A stretch of 36,847 nt of DNA from Actinomycetes bacterium. Lineage in GTDB: Bacteria > Actinomycetota > Acidimicrobiia > Acidimicrobiales > RAAP-2. The translations under genes and the position numbers were made by a program. Below the pieces are notes generated by a model. That model searched no databases. It saw nothing but the letters and a program-made list of their open reading frames with translations, and was not told where the DNA came from. Below, piece after piece: positions 16,451-24,562 of the stretch. The stretch covers positions 1 through 36,847 of the forward strand of contig JAJXUK010000020.1 of the NCBI GenBank assembly GCA_021782915.1. The letters run 5' to 3'. Positions within the stretch are counted from its first letter, which is position 1; every line of letters starts with the position of its first letter.

Positions 16451-17133
16451 GCGCTCGCGAGTGGCGGGCCATCGAACGAGTCACGTCGAGCGAACTCCGC
16501 GACGGGACGCCGACGCAGGCGTCGCCGGCGCTCGCCGGGATGCCCCAGGGCCACTATCGCCGCGACCGCCCAATTCGCTGGCAGATGCAGGGCCGCGACC
16601 AGTGTGGCCTCGTTGCGGATGGCCACGGTCGTCATGACCCCGCCGAGGCCGTGCTCGCGCGCGGCGAGGAGAATCGACCAGACGAAGGGGTAGATCGACG
16701 CACCGCCCACCAGCTGGTGGCGCTCGAGGTCACGGTCCGTGGCCGCCAGCGTGGCGAGGTCCACGGCGACGACAATCAGAACGGGCGCGCGATCGAGACT
16801 CTCGGCGAATCCCTCGGGGCGTGACAGGTCGATCGCGTCCTCGCGGCGTGCGGCGGCGGCGCGACGCTCCTCCTCGTCGGCGAGCGGGCTGAAGGCGACG
16901 AGCCCAGCGAGGCCGTGCGCGACGTAGTCGTGCCAGGCGTCCAGGTACGCGTCGCGCACCGCACGGCGCACGCTGGCGTCCTCGAGGACGATCGCGCGCC
17001 AGCCCTGGCGGTTGCCCCCGGAGGGCGCGAAGCGGGCCGTGTCGAGTATCTCGTACACGACCGCCGGCTCGACGGGCTCGCCAGTGAAGCTCCGGATGGC
17101 CCCGGTGCTCGTGAGGGCCTCGTGCAGCTGCAT
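16447..17133 (-). CDS. nitroreductase family flavoprotein
   Basis: This is an FMN-dependent NAD(P)H oxidoreductase. The 228-residue protein begins with an RSFTGEPVEPAVVYEILDTARFAPSGGNRQGWRAIV block (about 14-48), the FMN phosphate-binding and dimer-contact pattern of the family. A second FMN region is seen in the AAREHGLGGVMTTV segment near 165-178, and the C-terminus is arginine-rich (HPGERRRRLRRRPVAEFA). The electron acceptor is unknown. It begins four bases after the ABC-2 permease gene and is probably the last gene of the fur-side unit. Confidence 0.92.
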   Translation of the reverse strand: MQLHEALTSTGAIRSFTGEPVEPAVVYEILDTARFAPSGGNRQGWRAIVLEDASVRRAVRDAYLDAWHDYVAHGLAGLVAFSPLADEEERRAAAARREDAIDLSRPEGFAESLDRAPVLIVVAVDLATLAATDRDLERHQLVGGASIYPFVWSILLAAREHGLGGVMTTVAIRNEATLVAALHLPANWAVAAIVALGHPGERRRRLRRRPVAEFARRDSFDGPPLASA

Positions 17134-17137
17134 GGCG

Positions 17138-17920
17138 TCAGGCGTCGCGGCGCACGAGCAACGTGGTGCCGATGGCCGTCGTGAGCGCTACGTAGACCAC
17201 CAGGAGCGTCACCGCGACACCGGGTGAGAACAGGTCCAGTCGCGGCGCCGATGACATCATCGCGCGACCCAACTCGGACGGCAGGTACTTGGAGGCTGCG
17301 CTCTGCCAACTCGCCGGCAGGAGCAGCATGACGATGGGCAGGACCATCAGTAGCGACGTGAAGGTGGAGATCGCCGCGGCGCTGTGGCGCAAGATGAGAC
17401 CGAGAGCGAATCCCCAGACGCCCAGCAGGGTCAGATAGAGGCCCCCGAGCAGTACGGCACGCAAGACGCCGCCCGTGGCCAGCGACGCCGTCGGCACGAC
17501 ACCCGCGAAGATCGACTGACCGAGTAGAAAGGCACCGACGCACACGAGCTCGGCCACGACCAGGAGCGTCAGAACCAGCACCACCAGCTTGGCAGCGACC
17601 AGGAGGCCCCGACGCGGCACGGCGGCCAGGGTGGTGCGGATCGAGCCCGAGCTGTACTCGCTGGTGATGAACTGGGTCCCGATCACGCCGGTGGCGAACT
17701 GGGCGAACAGCGTGCCACCCAGACTCGTCGAGACCGGATCGAACGTGAGCTTGGCGATGGGATCCATCTGGTCCCAGTGCCCGCGTATCGCAGTAGCGAT
17801 CAGCGCCCCGAGGCCGATCGTCAGACCCACCGTGACGAGCAGGCCCGTGAGGGTGGAGCGAACGCTGCGGAACTTGATCCACTCGGATCGCACCACGCTG
17901 GGTAGCGACAGCCCGCTCAC
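17138..17920 (-). CDS. ABC-2 family transporter permease
   Basis: This is the membrane subunit of an exporter with the ATPase encoded just upstream. The 260-residue protein starts with SVVRSEWIKFRSVRSTLTGLL, typical of small actinobacterial ABC-2 permeases, then has six hydrophobic segments at roughly 22-45, 70-90, 115-140, 155-180, 185-205 and 230-252. TSEYSSGSIRTTLAAVPRR (near 86-104) is a recurring cytosolic motif in this family. Start and upstream stop overlap as GTGA. Substrates of such pairs are often lipids, peptides or antibiotics; none can be assigned. Confidence 0.9.
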   Translation of the reverse strand: MSGLSLPSVVRSEWIKFRSVRSTLTGLLVTVGLTIGLGALIATAIRGHWDQMDPIAKLTFDPVSTSLGGTLFAQFATGVIGTQFITSEYSSGSIRTTLAAVPRRGLLVAAKLVVLVLTLLVVAELVCVGAFLLGQSIFAGVVPTASLATGGVLRAVLLGGLYLTLLGVWGFALGLILRHSAAAISTFTSLLMVLPIVMLLLPASWQSAASKYLPSELGRAMMSSAPRLDLFSPGVAVTLLVVYVALTTAIGTTLLVRRDA

Positions 17921-18825
17921 GAGTCTGACCTCGTTGCTCCGTACTGCACGGCATCGGCGGTGAGCTCCATGAAGACCTCTTCGAGCGAGGCCCGCTGCGG
18001 CGTCAGTTCGCTGACGGCAACGCCCAGGCTCAGGGCGAGATCGCCAATCTCGGATCCACTCGCGCCGCTCACTTCGAGTCCGCGCTCACTGACCATGACG
18101 CTGGCGCCGCGCTCTCGCAGCGACGTCGTCAAGCGCGCATCGTCACGACTCGACACGAAGACGCTGCCGCTCGCGTGTCGTGTGAGCTCATCGACCGAGC
18201 CCTGGCTGATCAAGTGGCCACGGCCGATGACGACAATTTGATCGGCGCTAAGGGCCATTTCGCTCATCAGATGAGAGCTGACAAAGACGGTGCGTCCCTC
18301 CCGAGCGAGCGTGGCGAAGAGGTCCCGAATCCAGCGGATACCTTCGGGATCAAGCCCGTTGACCGGCTCATCGAAGAGCAGAACGCCGGGGTCCCCGAGG
18401 AGTGCCGCGGCGATGCCGAGACGTTGGCTCATCCCGAGCGAGAAGCCGCCCACGCGTTTGTGGGCCACGCTCGCGATGCCGGTCTGCTCCAGCACCTCGT
18501 CAACGCGTGAGGTGCTGATGCGGTTGGACGCGGCCAGGGCCAGGAGATGGTTGCGCGCGCTGCGCCCGGGGTGCACACCCTTCGCGTCGAGGAGGGCTCC
18601 AACCTCTCGCAGGGGAGCGGGGAAGTCATGGTAGGAGCGACCGTTGATGCTCACGCTGCCCCGGGTCGGCCGGTCCAGTCCCAGGACTACGCGCATGGTG
18701 GTCGTCTTGCCGGCCCCGTTGGGACCCAGGAAGCCCGTCACGCGTCCTGATTCGACGTCGAAACTCAGATCGTCGACCGCGACGTTGTCACCGAAGCGCT
18801 TGGTCAGGTGGTCGACACGCAGCAT
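17917..18825 (-). CDS. ABC exporter ATP-binding protein
   Basis: This is the ATPase partner of the ABC-2 permease. The 302-residue protein has Walker A GPNGAGKTT (34-42), signature FSLGMSQRLGIAAALL, Walker B VLLFDEPVNGLDPEG and an SSHLMSEMALSAD H-loop. The C-terminal 90 residues form a small accessory domain seen in DrrA/CcmA-like exporters. The frame, length and coupling to the permease indicate a heteromeric exporter of the drug/lipid type. A TAGTCT element nine bases before the ATG could give an almost leaderless transcript separate from fur. Confidence 0.94.
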   Translation of the reverse strand: MLRVDHLTKRFGDNVAVDDLSFDVESGRVTGFLGPNGAGKTTTMRVVLGLDRPTRGSVSINGRSYHDFPAPLREVGALLDAKGVHPGRSARNHLLALAASNRISTSRVDEVLEQTGIASVAHKRVGGFSLGMSQRLGIAAALLGDPGVLLFDEPVNGLDPEGIRWIRDLFATLAREGRTVFVSSHLMSEMALSADQIVVIGRGHLISQGSVDELTRHASGSVFVSSRDDARLTTSLRERGASVMVSERGLEVSGASGSEIGDLALSLGVAVSELTPQRASLEEVFMELTADAVQYGATRSDS

Positions 18826-18834
18826 GTCTACGTG

Positions 18835-18840
18835 AGACTA
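18835..18840 (-). promoter_or_regulatory. candidate -10 element of the ABC exporter unit
   Basis: TAGTCT on the minus strand, nine bases before the ATG at 18825, would start transcription two or three bases upstream of the start codon. It lies in the 43-base gap after fur. Confidence 0.4.
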
Positions 18841-18868
18841 GCCAGTCGCGCTGCGCCGGTTTCGGTCG

Positions 18869-19309
18869 TCACCCTCGGGCGTGCCGGCATGACGCGCACG
18901 TGCCGGAGATCGCGACGTGATGGCGGTCTAGTTCGAAACCGTACTCCTCGAGCAGCGTGCGGCTGAGCGCGTCGAAGTGGCCCGCCGGGATCTCCAGCGT
19001 GACCCCGCAGCCAAGGCAGACCAGGTGCCCGTGGGCGCGACCGGTGAGGTGGTAGACCGCCGCTGCGTGACCCAGGTGAGAGTGCTCGACCAGCCCGAGC
19101 TCTTCGAACTCGTCGAGCAGCCGGTATACCGTCGAGGGGCTCACGTCGGGCTCGTCGCGCTGCACGAGCGCGGTGAGCTCGTCGGCGCTCAGGTGCTCGC
19201 GGGCCGCCACGAGCACCTCGATGAGGCGACGCTTGGCCACCGTGACCCGTCGGCCCGCCGCGCGAATGTCCGCGATGATCTCGTCGGCGGCCGGTGATAC
19301 GTCGGGCAC
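18869..19309 (-). CDS. Fur family metalloregulator
   Basis: This is a metal-dependent DNA-binding repressor. In 146 residues it has an N-terminal winged helix with the recognition segment SPSTVYRLLDEFEELGLVEH (57-76), then a metal-binding half with HGHLVCLGCG (His93, His95, Cys98, Cys101) and a second CASC pair (Cys138, Cys141), the structural zinc site of the family. It is closest in feel to Zur/FurB-type members, but the sensed metal or peroxide cannot be fixed by eye. GTG at 19309 is supported by TAGGCT six bases upstream. Nearby msrA (divergent) and the exporter genes downstream could be targets. Confidence 0.93.
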   Translation of the reverse strand: MPDVSPAADEIIADIRAAGRRVTVAKRRLIEVLVAAREHLSADELTALVQRDEPDVSPSTVYRLLDEFEELGLVEHSHLGHAAAVYHLTGRAHGHLVCLGCGVTLEIPAGHFDALSRTLLEEYGFELDRHHVAISGTCASCRHARG

Positions 19310-19315
19310 CCCGTC

Positions 19316-19321
19316 AGCCTA
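19316..19321 (-). promoter_or_regulatory. -10 element of fur-family gene, leaderless type
   Basis: TAGGCT on the minus strand, six bases, then the GTG start at 19309. No ribosome-binding site intervenes. Confidence 0.6.
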
Positions 19322-19349
19322 GGTCTGGCTCATCTGGCGTCCCGGGCCC

Positions 19350-19355
19350 TACGCT
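19350..19355 (+). promoter_or_regulatory. -10 element of msrA, leaderless type
   Basis: TACGCT, six bases (CAAGGA), then ATG at 19362. AAGGA directly touches the ATG, too close for a normal Shine-Dalgarno role, so leaderless initiation is more likely. Confidence 0.55.
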
Positions 19356-19361
19356 CAAGGA

Positions 19362-19997
19362 ATGAAGTCTCCCGCCGTCATGGTCACACCCGAACGGGCC
19401 CTGGCGGGGCGTCTCGAGCCGATCGTCGTCGCGCGCCCGCATCTCGTTCTCGGCGTTGCGCTGGATGAGCGGCCTCTCAACAGCGAGACCGCCTACGTGG
19501 CCATGGGCTGCTTCTGGGGGGCCGAACGAGCGTTCTGGGGCCTCGAAGGAGTCCTCGTGACGGCCGTCGGCTACCAGGGCGGCTTCACGCCGAACCCGAC
19601 CTATGAGGAGGTCTGTACTGGCCTCACGGGACACGCGGAGTCCGTCAAGGTGGTCTTCGACCCTCGGCGGCGTTCCTATGCGCAGATCCTGGCCCACTTC
19701 TTCGAGAACCACGATCCGACCCAGGGCTTTCGTCAGGGGGCTGACGTGGGTACTCAGTATCGCAGTGCGATCTTCACCACGAGCGAGCAGCAGGCGAGCG
19801 TCGCACGTGAGGTGCGGGCCCTGTACGCCACCCGACTGGCCGACTCGGGCTACGGGCCCGTGACCACGCAACTGGAGCCCGCCGGGCCGTTCTACTTGGC
19901 AGAGGAGTACCACCAGCAGTACCTCGAGGCGAATCCCGCTGGCTACTGCGGTCTGGGCGGCACCGGAGTCAGCTGTCCGGTGGGCTTGGGGATCTAG
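19362..19997 (+). CDS. msrA: peptide methionine sulfoxide reductase MsrA
   Basis: MsrA repairs the S form of methionine sulfoxide in proteins. The 211-residue protein carries the active-site motif [18 protein letters not shown] with catalytic Cys50, the [24 protein letters not shown] block, [23 protein letters not shown] and the C-terminal resolving cysteines in [14 protein letters not shown]. An N-terminal extension of about 40 residues before the core is common in actinobacterial members. It diverges from the Fur-family gene across 52 bases and ends in a CTAG shared with the monooxygenase gene. Confidence 0.96.
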   Translation: MKSPAVMVTPERALAGRLEPIVVARPHLVLGVALDERPLNSETAYVAMGCFWGAERAFWGLEGVLVTAVGYQGGFTPNPTYEEVCTGLTGHAESVKVVFDPRRRSYAQILAHFFENHDPTQGFRQGADVGTQYRSAIFTTSEQQASVAREVRALYATRLADSGYGPVTTQLEPAGPFYLAEEYHQQYLEANPAGYCGLGGTGVSCPVGLGI

Positions 19998-20953
19998 TCG
20001 CTGAGCGCGCGCAGGATCAGCTCGGCCTCACGCACCATCGAGGTCACGATCTGTCCGGCTGGAACCAGAGAGCCAATGGCGCCAACGGCCTGTCCGGCGG
20101 GGTACGCCTCGCGACTTGGCACGACGCCTGACGTGGATTCGTCACCCCCCAGATGGAACGTGCCATCGCGCATCGATACCGCCAGCTGCTCCGGAAACGG
20201 CCGTAGCAGGCTCGGCTCGGCTTCGTAGATCGCGGTCACGTCATTGCGGATCACCCGCATGGGCTTGCCGCTGTAGGCCCGAGAGATGATGGTGGCGTCC
20301 TCGTGACTCGACAGCAGCGCGTCCTTGAAGCCCATGACGGCGCGCGCCTCGGGTGTGGCGATGAAGCGAGTACCTACCCAGACACCGTCGGCGCCGAGTG
20401 CGAGCGCCGCCGCGAGGCCCCGCCCGTCGAAAATGCCGCCCGCGGCTACGACGGGGATCTGAGCGCCGACGGCGTCGACGATCATGGGTACCAGCGGCAG
20501 GGTCGCCACCTGCCCGGTGTGCCCGCCGGCTTCGGTCCCTTGGGCGACCACGACATCGCAACCCGCGTCCAGGGCCCGCCGGGCGTGCTCGACCTTGCCG
20601 CACAGGGAGATGACGAGAACGTCGTGGCGGTGACACAACGCGATGACGTCACCCGGCACGCCCAGCCCGGCGACGAACGCGCTGGCCCCGCCCTCGATGA
20701 GAATCTCGACGTTGCGCTGCAGCGTGTCGGGAAAGGCAGTGAGCAGATCCACGCCGAAGGGGTGAGACGTGAGGCCGCGCGTGGCAGCCACCTCCTCGAC
20801 CAACTGGTCACTCGTCATTGTGGACGCCCCCAGGCAGCCGTAGCCACCGGCCTCGGAGACGGCAGCGGCGAGTCGGTGATACGCGACGCCCCCCATTCCG
20901 GCCAGCATCACGGGATGCTCTACGCCCAGTCGCTCGGTCAGTCGCGTCTTCAT
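19994..20953 (-). CDS. nitronate monooxygenase family FMN protein
   Basis: The protein is an FMN-dependent TIM-barrel enzyme of the NMO/2-nitropropane dioxygenase family. The 319 residues begin [17 protein letters not shown], followed by the [10 protein letters not shown] turn, [11 protein letters not shown] with the conserved catalytic histidine, and the phosphate-binding [31 protein letters not shown] segment (about 185-215). The ATG at 20953 has an excellent ribosome-binding site (AAGGAGG) that lies within the end of nhaA. Start and nhaA stop overlap as ATGA. Many family members oxidise alkyl nitronates such as propionate-3-nitronate; others act as enoyl reductases, so the exact reaction is open. 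Confidence 0.92.
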   Translation of the reverse strand: MKTRLTERLGVEHPVMLAGMGGVAYHRLAAAVSEAGGYGCLGASTMTSDQLVEEVAATRGLTSHPFGVDLLTAFPDTLQRNVEILIEGGASAFVAGLGVPGDVIALCHRHDVLVISLCGKVEHARRALDAGCDVVVAQGTEAGGHTGQVATLPLVPMIVDAVGAQIPVVAAGGIFDGRGLAAALALGADGVWVGTRFIATPEARAVMGFKDALLSSHEDATIISRAYSGKPMRVIRNDVTAIYEAEPSLLRPFPEQLAVSMRDGTFHLGGDESTSGVVPSREAYPAGQAVGAIGSLVPAGQIVTSMVREAELILRALSD

Positions 20954-22113
20954 CCGGCCTCCTTGGGTGAGCGATGGTTGCTCGAGCGCAACAGTACGAC
21001 GCCGAGTGCGGCCGCGAGCACCGATGCGGCTATCAAGCCGAGATCCAATGCGGCGTACGTCGGACCCGAGGGCCGGAACAGTCGCCCCGCAAAGAGAAGC
21101 GGGACCGTGAGCCCGATCGCGCAGAGCACGCTGGCGCCGAGCAGGGCGAGTCCAGTTGCCGAGCGCGGCACGTGCGCGCCGAGACGGCGAGCCAGGGCCA
21201 CGCCGGTGCTGATGCCGGCCGACTTGCCGACCAGTCGGGCGAGCACGATGACGCCGATGATCACGAGCGAGGTACGACTGGACACGCCCGTCCAGTCCAC
21301 TCCGCAAAAACTCAGAGCGAAGAGGGGAAGAACGAGCACTACTGCCAGCCGGGTCACGGCGCGCTCAAGTCGGATCGATCGATGAGCGTCGAACGGCACG
21401 ACGAGCGCCCCGAGGATCCCGGCGAGTGGTGGCTCAACGCCGGCCCGGGCCAGCGAGAGCCACAGGATCGCGACGAGGGCCACGCGAGCGGAGGTGCTGG
21501 TGAGCCGGTGCGAGGTCAGCGCAGCGAGTGATGCGAGCGCCGCCGTGGTCAGCAGGGCCCACACGCTGACTGGCCCGACGCCGGTGCCCGCGAGGATGGC
21601 AACGCTGAGAACGTCATCGGTAATGGCGAGAGTCAGAAGGAAGGGTCGCAGTCCGGCGACCGCCGTCGATCCGGCAAGGGAGAGGATGGCCAAACTGAAT
21701 GCGATGTCTGTCGCCATCGGCACGCCCCAGGCGTGAGTCAGGGACGTGACGTTGCTTGCCCTCCCGATGACGAGAACGATCAGTGCGGGTCCGATCATCC
21801 CGCCCATCGCCGCGAGGATCGGTGCGAGGGCGTGGCGCGATTGGCGGAGCGATCCGTGGTGCCGCTCGCGCACGAGCTCGAGGCCGATGCCGAAGAAGAA
21901 GATTGTCATCAATCCCGTGCCCACGAAGTCGCGCCAGGACCGCAGAACGCCGGTGGACAGCGATGACGGCCACCACGTCATGGCTCGCTGGTAGGACTCG
22001 CCGTCAAAGCCCGACCACGCAATCGCCGTCAGCGCTCCCATGCCCAACGTGATCGCCGCAGCGTAGTCATGATCGATGAGGTGCGCGATGGCGCCCGAGG
22101 TGCGCCGGGCCAT
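20950..22113 (-). CDS. nhaA: Na+/H+ antiporter NhaA
   Basis: NhaA exchanges cytoplasmic Na+ or Li+ for external protons. The 387-residue protein has about eleven or twelve hydrophobic segments. Asp136 in ATDIAFSLAILSLAG corresponds to E. coli Asp133, and the Asp166-Asp167 pair in LAITDDVLSVAILAG corresponds to Asp163-Asp164, so the ion-binding residues are intact. Also visible are FFFGIGLELVRE and GPALIVLVIG. The leaderless -10 (TAGTGT, six bases before ATG) fixes the start. The monooxygenase gene is coupled to its 3' end without evident functional relation. Confidence 0.94.
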   Translation of the reverse strand: MARRTSGAIAHLIDHDYAAAITLGMGALTAIAWSGFDGESYQRAMTWWPSSLSTGVLRSWRDFVGTGLMTIFFFGIGLELVRERHHGSLRQSRHALAPILAAMGGMIGPALIVLVIGRASNVTSLTHAWGVPMATDIAFSLAILSLAGSTAVAGLRPFLLTLAITDDVLSVAILAGTGVGPVSVWALLTTAALASLAALTSHRLTSTSARVALVAILWLSLARAGVEPPLAGILGALVVPFDAHRSIRLERAVTRLAVVLVLPLFALSFCGVDWTGVSSRTSLVIIGVIVLARLVGKSAGISTGVALARRLGAHVPRSATGLALLGASVLCAIGLTVPLLFAGRLFRPSGPTYAALDLGLIAASVLAAALGVVLLRSSNHRSPKEAG

Positions 22114-22119
22114 GTTTCG

Positions 22120-22125
22120 ACACTA
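22120..22125 (-). promoter_or_regulatory. -10 element of nhaA, leaderless type
   Basis: TAGTGT on the minus strand is followed by six bases and the ATG at 22113. The bases TAGTGTCGAA are identical to the orn promoter at 10928-10937. Confidence 0.6.
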
Positions 22126-22156
22126 CTGGGGCCGCGTGATTCATTCGTGTGGCCGA

Positions 22157-22162
22157 TAAGAT
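22157..22162 (+). promoter_or_regulatory. candidate -10 element of the MFS exporter gene
   Basis: TAAGAT lies 46 bases before the GTG start at 22209; the leader contains GAGGAAG as a possible ribosome-binding site. Confidence 0.3.
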
Positions 22163-22208
22163 CCCCGCACCGTGCCGCCGCTATCAGAGTAGAAGCGAGG
22201 AAGTGGGC

Positions 22209-23765
22209 GTGACAGATCCCGTCGTAACCAGCCTGCCCAAACGAGAGCTCCATTTCGTGTTTGGCGCCCTCATGCTCGGCTTGCTCCTCGCCGCGTTGGA
22301 CGGGACCATCGTGGCCACGGCGCTGCCCACGATCGTGGGAGACCTGCACGGTGCCAATCATTTGAGCTGGGTCGTCGTCGCGTACCTTCTGGCGTCCACG
22401 GTGAGTACGCCGCTGTGGGGAAAGCTCGGCGACCTGCACGGGCGCAAGGTCTACTTCCAGGCCGCGATTGTCCTGTTCCTGATCGGTTCGATTCTGTGCG
22501 GATTCGCAACGTCGATGTTCTTGCTCATCCTGTTTCGTGCGCTTCAGGGTCTCGGCAGTGGTGGACTGATGGTCGGCAGCCAGGCGGTGATTGCTGACAT
22601 CGTTCCCCCGCGAGAGCGCGGTCGCTACGCGGGGTTCTTCGGTGCTGTCTTCGGCGCCGCCACCGTCATCGGGCCCCTGCTCGGCGGCTTCATTGTCGAG
22701 TACTGGAGCTGGCGCTGGATCTTCTTCGTGAACGTGCCCATCGGCATGGTGGCCCTCGTCGTCACCGCCGCTGTGCTTCCGAGTGCGGGTGAACGGCGCA
22801 GTCACGTCATCGACTGGGCCGGCATCGTGACGCTGACGGTGTCGGCGTCGGCGCTGATTCTCTTCACCTCGCTCGGGGGCACCTCGTTCGCGTGGCTGTC
22901 GCTGCCGTCGGTGTCTCTTGCCGCAGTGGGCGTACTCGCCGCGGTCGTCTTCGCCGGCGTCGAGCGTCGCTCGCCCGAACCGATCCTGGCGCCGCACCTC
23001 TTCCGGAATCGGGTCTTTGGCTCAGGATCCGCCATCGGATTCGTGGTGGGCTTCGCAATGTTCGGTGCGATGACCTTTCTGCCCCTCTTCTTCCAGGACG
23101 TGCGGGGCGCGTCGCCAACTAATTCGGGACTGCGACTGATCCCGATGATGGTGGGACTGTTCGTATCCTCGATTGCCGTGGGTCAGTTTGTCTCACGCGG
23201 CGGGAAGTATCGCCCTTATCCCATCGCCGGCACGATCGTGATGACCGTGGGACTCGCTCTGTTGTCGACGATCGGCATCAGCACCTCAAATTCTCTGATG
23301 TCGCTCTACATGGTGATTCTCGGGGTGGGCCTCGGCCTCGTCATGCAGATTCTGATCACCGCAGTCCAGAACGCGGTTGCCCCGTCGGACATCGGCGTCG
23401 CGACGGCGGGAGCGAACTTCTTTCGCTCCATCGGGGGCTCTTTCGGTACGGCGGTCTTCGGCGCTCTGTACACGAATGACCTGCCACGCGAGTTGGCTAA
23501 ATCCTTTGCTGGCCATTCGATAAGTGGCGCGCATCTGTCGCCCTCGTCGTGGACGCCGGAGATCCTGCGTACCCTGCCGCCGGCCGAGCTGGCGCGCATA
23601 CTGCACGCCATCGCGGGCACGATCCAGCACGTCTATCGGTGGGCGACGCCGGTTGGAGCCCTGGCCATTTTGCTGTCCTTGACGCTGCCGGAGGTGAAGC
23701 TCCGCACGAGTCTGCACCCAGTCAGCGAGGAGATTCCGCTGTCGAACGTGGATCCCCTGGCCTGA
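22209..23765 (+). CDS. DHA2 family MFS multidrug exporter
   Basis: This is a proton-driven drug exporter of the 14-helix EmrB/QacA group. The 518-residue protein begins with a short cytosolic tail, then motif LDGTIVATALPTIVGDL in helix 1, motif A GKLGDLHGRKVYF in the first cytosolic loop, and motif C-like GAVFGAATVIGPLLGGFIVEYWSWRWIFFVNVPIG in helix 5-6. Further hydrophobic stretches continue to about residue 490. GTG at 22209 is preferred over an upstream ATG at 22149 because helix 1 then lies at the usual distance and a purine-rich binding site precedes it. No TetR or MarR repressor lies beside it. Confidence 0.93.
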   Translation: MTDPVVTSLPKRELHFVFGALMLGLLLAALDGTIVATALPTIVGDLHGANHLSWVVVAYLLASTVSTPLWGKLGDLHGRKVYFQAAIVLFLIGSILCGFATSMFLLILFRALQGLGSGGLMVGSQAVIADIVPPRERGRYAGFFGAVFGAATVIGPLLGGFIVEYWSWRWIFFVNVPIGMVALVVTAAVLPSAGERRSHVIDWAGIVTLTVSASALILFTSLGGTSFAWLSLPSVSLAAVGVLAAVVFAGVERRSPEPILAPHLFRNRVFGSGSAIGFVVGFAMFGAMTFLPLFFQDVRGASPTNSGLRLIPMMVGLFVSSIAVGQFVSRGGKYRPYPIAGTIVMTVGLALLSTIGISTSNSLMSLYMVILGVGLGLVMQILITAVQNAVAPSDIGVATAGANFFRSIGGSFGTAVFGALYTNDLPRELAKSFAGHSISGAHLSPSSWTPEILRTLPPAELARILHAIAGTIQHVYRWATPVGALAILLSLTLPEVKLRTSLHPVSEEIPLSNVDPLA

Positions 23766-23798
23766 AAAAGCGATGCCCCGACCGCGGGGCCAAGACGG

Positions 23799-23804
23799 TA
23801 CGAT
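23799..23804 (+). promoter_or_regulatory. candidate -10 element of the DUF3040 gene
   Basis: TACGAT lies 31 bases before the ATG at 23836. The 25-base leader contains AGGAGG at 23824-23829. A small 6-bp hairpin (CCCCG core, 23774-23789) sits just upstream in the gap after the MFS gene. Confidence 0.45.
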
Positions 23805-23835
23805 GAAGCCAGGAACAGAGGCCAGGAGGAGGGCG

Positions 23836-24222
23836 ATGCCACTTTCGGAACATGAGCAGCGCATCCTGGCTGAATTGGAGGAGTCGCTCTCCAAGCAGGA
23901 TCCACGCTTCGCAAAGAGTGTGAGGACCACCAACGTGTACGCGCACGGCGGGCGTCGCGTCCGGTGGGGGGTGGCGGGTTTCGTCGCCGGCCTGGCCATC
24001 TTGGTCCTGACGTTCTCGTACTCGGTGATCATCGGGTTGCTGGGTGTCGCCCTGATGTTCGTCTCGGCCGTCGTGGTCGAGCGCAACGCGCGCCTGATCG
24101 GACGTGCCTCGTGGCAGGACTTCACGCGCGCTCCACGCAGCGATGAGGCCCGTGGCGCGCATCCTTCCCGGGCGGGCTCGCTGCGCGAGTGGCTGTCGCG
24201 TCAGCGTCGCAAGGGCGAATGA
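23836..24222 (+). CDS. DUF3040 membrane protein
   Basis: The 128-residue protein opens with MPLSEHEQRILAELEESL and a DPRFA motif, the signature of DUF3040, a family found mostly in actinobacteria and of unknown function. Two adjacent hydrophobic helices (about residues 45-63 and 67-86) form a membrane hairpin; the C-terminal 40 residues are basic and polar (ending SLREWLSRQRRKGE). ATG at 23836 has a strong AGGAGG site; an earlier in-frame ATG lacks one. In many actinobacteria such genes lie close to dcw genes, as here (about 2 kb away). Confidence 0.9.
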   Translation: MPLSEHEQRILAELEESLSKQDPRFAKSVRTTNVYAHGGRRVRWGVAGFVAGLAILVLTFSYSVIIGLLGVALMFVSAVVVERNARLIGRASWQDFTRAPRSDEARGAHPSRAGSLREWLSRQRRKGE

Positions 24223-24259
24223 CCTCGATGGTGTCGCTCGACTTCACGGGCGCCCGGGA

Positions 24260-24553
24260 GTGACGCCGCCTGACCATAGCGTTGCGCCGCCACGGCGAGG
24301 TGCACTGCCGCGCATCGAGGGACTCGTGGGCTACGTGATGGGTCATCCGGGCGATGCGTGGTGCATGTGTCGCGCAGGCTGGCGTTTGCGGCGCAGTGGG
24401 TGGTGGCGCTCGTCGCCATTTCTGCCGGTGCCCGACGAGCGCTACTGGCGCTTTCGAGTCGCCACGGTTCAGGGCGATGCGAACGGTCGACTTCGGGCCG
24501 ATGAGGTTGCCGCGGCCGCCAGATGGGCGATGAGCCAAATGCGAGGGCGATAG
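24260..24553 (+). CDS. small uncharacterised protein
   Basis: This 97-residue reading frame fills the gap between the DUF3040 and HNH genes. I do not recognise a named family. It has a Trp-rich centre (GWRLRRSGWWRSSPF) followed by FLPVPDERYWRFRVATVQ and an alpha-helical end (RADEVAAAARWAMSQMRGR). The proline-aromatic-RFR pattern looks like a real folded domain rather than chance translation, and I have the impression of similar small proteins in actinobacteria, unverified. Two cysteines (CMC) lie near residue 36. GTG at 24260 is the chosen start, with GGGA before it; other starts are possible. The TAG stop doubles as the first bases of the HNH gene's -10. Confidence 0.65.
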   Translation: MTPPDHSVAPPRRGALPRIEGLVGYVMGHPGDAWCMCRAGWRLRRSGWWRSSPFLPVPDERYWRFRVATVQGDANGRLRADEVAAAARWAMSQMRGR

Positions 24554-24556
24554 GTT
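24551..24556 (+). promoter_or_regulatory. -10 element of the HNH gene, leaderless type
   Basis: TAGGTT, six bases, then ATG at 24563. The TAG is also the stop codon of the small upstream gene. Confidence 0.55.
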
Positions 24557-24562
24557 TCACCC

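Noticed and set aside
20954-21307. N-terminal extension of the nitronate monooxygenase
   Set aside because: The extension is arginine-rich translation inside nhaA; the ATG at 20953 has an ideal AAGGAGG site and begins the family motif.
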